This document shows positions 33,720 through 35,739 of a stretch of 35,739 nt of DNA, in pieces. The position numbers and the translations under genes are program-made. The notes under the pieces are model-generated. The model was not told the DNA's origin. It did not search any database and worked only from the letters and a program-made list of their open reading frames with translations. This DNA is from Streptomyces sp. YS415 (GTDB lineage: Bacteria; Actinomycetota; Actinomycetes; Streptomycetales; Streptomycetaceae). The DNA lies in contig NZ_JAMJFL010000046.1 of the NCBI RefSeq assembly GCF_023544665.1, positions 1 to 35,739 of the forward strand, given 5' to 3'. Every line of letters begins with the position of its first letter. Position 1 is the stretch's first letter.

Positions 33720-34511
33720 CTACGGACGGGGGGCCTGGGATCCGCCTCGATCGGTGAGGACCCTGGGGCCGCTGTCCGTGATGGCCACCGTGTGTTCCGT
33801 GTGGGCCGCCCTCGATCCGTCGTTCGTCCGCAGGGTCCAGCCGTCCGGGGCCTCGTGGTAGCCGTCCTTGCCGCCCGCGATCAGCATCGGCTCGATCGCC
33901 AGCACCATGCCGTGCCGCAGGGGCAGGCCCCGGCGGGGGCGGCCCTCGTTGGGGACCGAGGGGTCCTCGTGCATCTGGCGGCCGATGCCGTGGCCGCCGA
34001 AGCCCTCCGGGATGCCGTAGCCGGCCGCGCGGCAGACCGTGCCGACGGCGTGGGCGATGTCGCCGATGCGGTTGCCCACCACCGCCGCCTCGATACCGGC
34101 CGCCAGGGCGCGCTCGGCCGTGTCGATCAGGCGCAGGTCCGCCGGGCGCGGCCGGCCCACGGTGAAGCTGATCGCCGAGTCACCGGCCCAGCCGCCGAGC
34201 TTGGCGCCGCAGTCGATGGAGACCAGGTCGCCGTCGCGCAGGCGGTAGGCGGTCGGGATGCCGTGCACGATCGCGTCGTTCACCGAGGCGCAGATGACCG
34301 CGGGGAAGGGGGTCGGGGCGAAGGAGGGGCGGTAGCCGAGGAACGGGGACGACGCCCCCGCCTCACGGAGGACGGCGCGCGCCACCTCGTCCAGCTCCAG
34401 CAGGGAAACACCCACGTCAGCGGCTTCTTGTACGGCTGTCAGGGCGCGGGCGACGACCTGTCCGGCCTCGTGCATGGCATCGATCGATGTGTCCGTCTTC
34501 AGCTCCACCAT
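33720..34511 (-). CDS. map: Type I methionine aminopeptidase
   Basis: 263 residues. Metal ligands and substrate motifs are in place: NDAIVHGIP (His), VSIDCGAKLGGWAGDSAISF (two Asp), GGHGIGRQMHEDP (His), VLAIEPML (Glu) and AHTEHTVAI (Glu). It removes N-terminal Met from nascent proteins. Streptomyces carry several map copies; this one, beside a small XRE regulator and not in the ribosomal operon, is an accessory copy (inference). Only 32 bp separate its start from the divergent XRE start, and it is probably leaderless. Confidence 0.93.
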   Translation of the reverse strand: MVELKTDTSIDAMHEAGQVVARALTAVQEAADVGVSLLELDEVARAVLREAGASSPFLGYRPSFAPTPFPAVICASVNDAIVHGIPTAYRLRDGDLVSIDCGAKLGGWAGDSAISFTVGRPRPADLRLIDTAERALAAGIEAAVVGNRIGDIAHAVGTVCRAAGYGIPEGFGGHGIGRQMHEDPSVPNEGRPRRGLPLRHGMVLAIEPMLIAGGKDGYHEAPDGWTLRTNDGSRAAHTEHTVAITDSGPRVLTDRGGSQAPRP

Positions 34512-34543
34512 GCCAATTACTATACCGGTATTAGTATGGGGTC
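34512..34543. promoter_or_regulatory. Overlapping divergent leaderless promoters for map and XRE gene
   Basis: Plus strand: TAGTAT (34532-34537) ends 6 nt before the XRE ATG. Minus strand: TATAGT (complement of 34519-34524) ends 7 nt before the map ATG. Both put the start of transcription at or beside the start codon. A perfect palindrome, ATACCGGTAT (34522-34531), sits between and overlaps the two -10 elements, a likely operator. Confidence 0.65.
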
Positions 34544-34795
34544 ATGGTTCGTAACCCCTTGACCCCCGAAGAGCGCGAGCGCGGTGAGCGGCTCGGGCGG
34601 CTGCTCCGCGAGGCCCGCGGTGGCCGCAGCATGGCGGAGGTCGCCGCGAGCGCCGGCGTCTCCGCCGAGACCCTCCGCAAGATCGAGACGGGACGGGCGC
34701 CGACCCCGGCGTTCTTCACGGTGGCCGCGCTGGCGCGGGCGCTCGGGCTGTCCATGGACGAGCTGGCCGGGCTGTGCGCACCGGTCGCGGCCTGA
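34544..34795 (+). CDS. Small XRE-family helix-turn-helix regulator
   Basis: 83 residues, nearly all an HTH_3 domain: RLGRLLREARGGRSMAEVAA, SAGVSAETLRKIETGRAPTP, ALARALGLSMDELAG. No effector domain, so probably a dimeric DNA-binding protein. No ribosome site precedes the ATG, in line with a leaderless transcript. The palindrome in the shared promoter suggests that it controls itself and map (inference). Confidence 0.88.
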   Translation: MVRNPLTPEERERGERLGRLLREARGGRSMAEVAASAGVSAETLRKIETGRAPTPAFFTVAALARALGLSMDELAGLCAPVAA

Positions 34796-34892
34796 CGCTC
34801 TCGCCGTCACGTTCCGGCAGGACGGGCGCACTCTGCGTTCCGCCGGAAAACTCCCCGTAGCCTCCCCGTAACACGACTGGTGTTGCCTACGG

Positions 34893-34908
34893 ACCGGAGT
34901 GTTCCGGT
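34893..34908 (+). promoter_or_regulatory. Hairpin in the leader of the last gene
   Basis: ACCGGA-GTGT-TCCGGT forms a 6-bp stem (7 with the flanking G-C pair) 17 nt before the ATG and just before the ribosome site CGGGAG, so it could affect translation. Confidence 0.35.
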
Positions 34909-34925
34909 CTTGGCGGGAGTTCAGC

Positions 34926-35739
34926 ATGGCTGTGGAACAACTCCCGGCTCAGGTGCGGGAGTTCGCGAACTACCTGAACGGTCTCATGGCGCGCCTCGAT
35001 CAGGGCGGCGGCTGGTGCGGGGTGTTCTGGCAGCGCGATCCGGACGGCATGCGCGCCTGCCTCGACGGGCGCGAAGTGCCGCCGTGGGACGTGGTGGAGG
35101 CGCTCCTCCAGGACCTCGCCTCGGAGTACGGCCCCGAAGCCGCCCGCGCCGAGGCGGACGGGGCGCGCACGCGGCACGCCGCCGCACTCCTCGCCCACGA
35201 CATGCGCCCCGGCGGCCGGGACGCCCTCGGCGACCGGCTCGACGTGATGCTCCGCGAGCAGCGGTACGCCGCGGAACGGCAGGCGGAGCTGGGCCGTTCG
35301 CTGGCCGCGGCCACCACGCAGGACCACGCGGAGGCGCTGCGCCTCGACCTCGCCTGGGCACAGGACGACCACGCGCGGGCCACGGCTCGGTGCGCCGAAC
35401 TCCGTTCGCGGATGGCCGAGTTGGCCCGGAGGGCGACGGGCGGCCGTGCGGCGGCCGTAGGGCGGGAGCGGATGGGCACTCCGGCGCGAGGGTGCACGGG
35501 CTTCCCGGTGCAGGGGGGTACGGGCTTCCCGGCGCGAGAGGCCACGGGGCGGGCGTCCGGCGTAACGGCGGGGGAGGCGCCCGGGGAGGGGCCGGGCGCG
35601 GATGCCGGCCCCCAGGCGCCCGGCGCACACGCCCCCACCCCCCGGTTCCAGGCGCCCGGCACGCACGCCCCCACCCCCGGCGCACATCCCCGGCAAGTCG
35701 CCGCCCAGGCATCCGCCTCCTGGGCCGTCGACCCCCCGT
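34926..35739 (+). CDS. Conserved Streptomyces coiled-coil-like protein (3' end outside window)
   Basis: The frame from ATG 34926 (CGGGAG 6 nt upstream) stays open to the window end, giving at least 271 residues. It begins MAVEQLPAQVREFANYLNG and contains GGGWCGVFWQRDPDGMRACL, then a long charged helical stretch (about 60-175; RLDVMLREQRYAAERQ, EALRLDLAWAQDDHARATARC), then a Gly/Pro/Ala-rich tail with repeats (GTGFP, QAPG-THAPTP). It is similar to a protein widespread in Streptomyces whose function is unknown to me. Confidence 0.75.
   Translation, partial: MAVEQLPAQVREFANYLNGLMARLDQGGGWCGVFWQRDPDGMRACLDGREVPPWDVVEALLQDLASEYGPEAARAEADGARTRHAAALLAHDMRPGGRDALGDRLDVMLREQRYAAERQAELGRSLAAATTQDHAEALRLDLAWAQDDHARATARCAELRSRMAELARRATGGRAAAVGRERMGTPARGCTGFPVQGGTGFPAREATGRASGVTAGEAPGEGPGADAGPQAPGAHAPTPRFQAPGTHAPTPGAHPRQVAAQASASWAVDPP

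Overview
The window is very GC-rich, with strong third-position GC bias, rare TTA codons, a WhiB-like regulator, a pcaL fusion, a ClpC-type ATPase and DUF6278-type protein. This points to a Streptomyces (or close actinomycete) chromosome. It holds no rRNA, tRNA, CRISPR array, insertion sequence or phage gene that I can recognise. The outer parts look like conserved Streptomyces genes; the middle (about 7.9-25.2 kb) is accessory.

Layout. 1-6.4 kb: a 5'-truncated SWIM zinc-finger protein, a PcaD-PcaC fusion (PcaL), an MBL-fold hydrolase, exonuclease III, a secreted SGNH hydrolase and a 7Fe ferredoxin. 6.7-7.6 kb: a DMT-type membrane transporter with a TTA codon. 7.9-13.4 kb: an unusual module in which a 45-codon ORF and ProA on the plus strand converge, across a perfect hairpin, on a minus-strand operon (Wbl regulator with a very long tail, alpha/beta hydrolase, ProB) whose genes are joined by ATGA overlaps. 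13.8-16.4 kb: a type III polyketide synthase and two TetR regulators.

16.5-25.1 kb is the most interesting part: one minus-strand operon of nine genes. In transcription order it encodes a radical SAM/SPASM enzyme, a 53-residue cysteine-free peptide followed by a strong hairpin, a HemN-like (class C) radical SAM protein, an alpha/beta hydrolase, a class I methyltransferase, a tautomerase-TrmO fusion, an MFS exporter with a TTA codon, and an FAD monooxygenase, ending at a strong terminator. Four SAM-using enzymes of three unrelated folds around a small peptide suggest an undescribed RiPP-like (peptide-derived) pathway. No product can be assigned from sequence alone.

25.3-35.7 kb: a DUF6278-like protein, an orphan amino-acid ABC ATPase that has lost its Q-loop segment, a secreted S15/CocE hydrolase, an unknown membrane-anchored protein, gamma-glutamyltranspeptidase, a ClpC-like ATPase, methionine aminopeptidase divergent from a small XRE regulator (both probably leaderless), and the start of a coiled-coil-like conserved protein that runs off the window.
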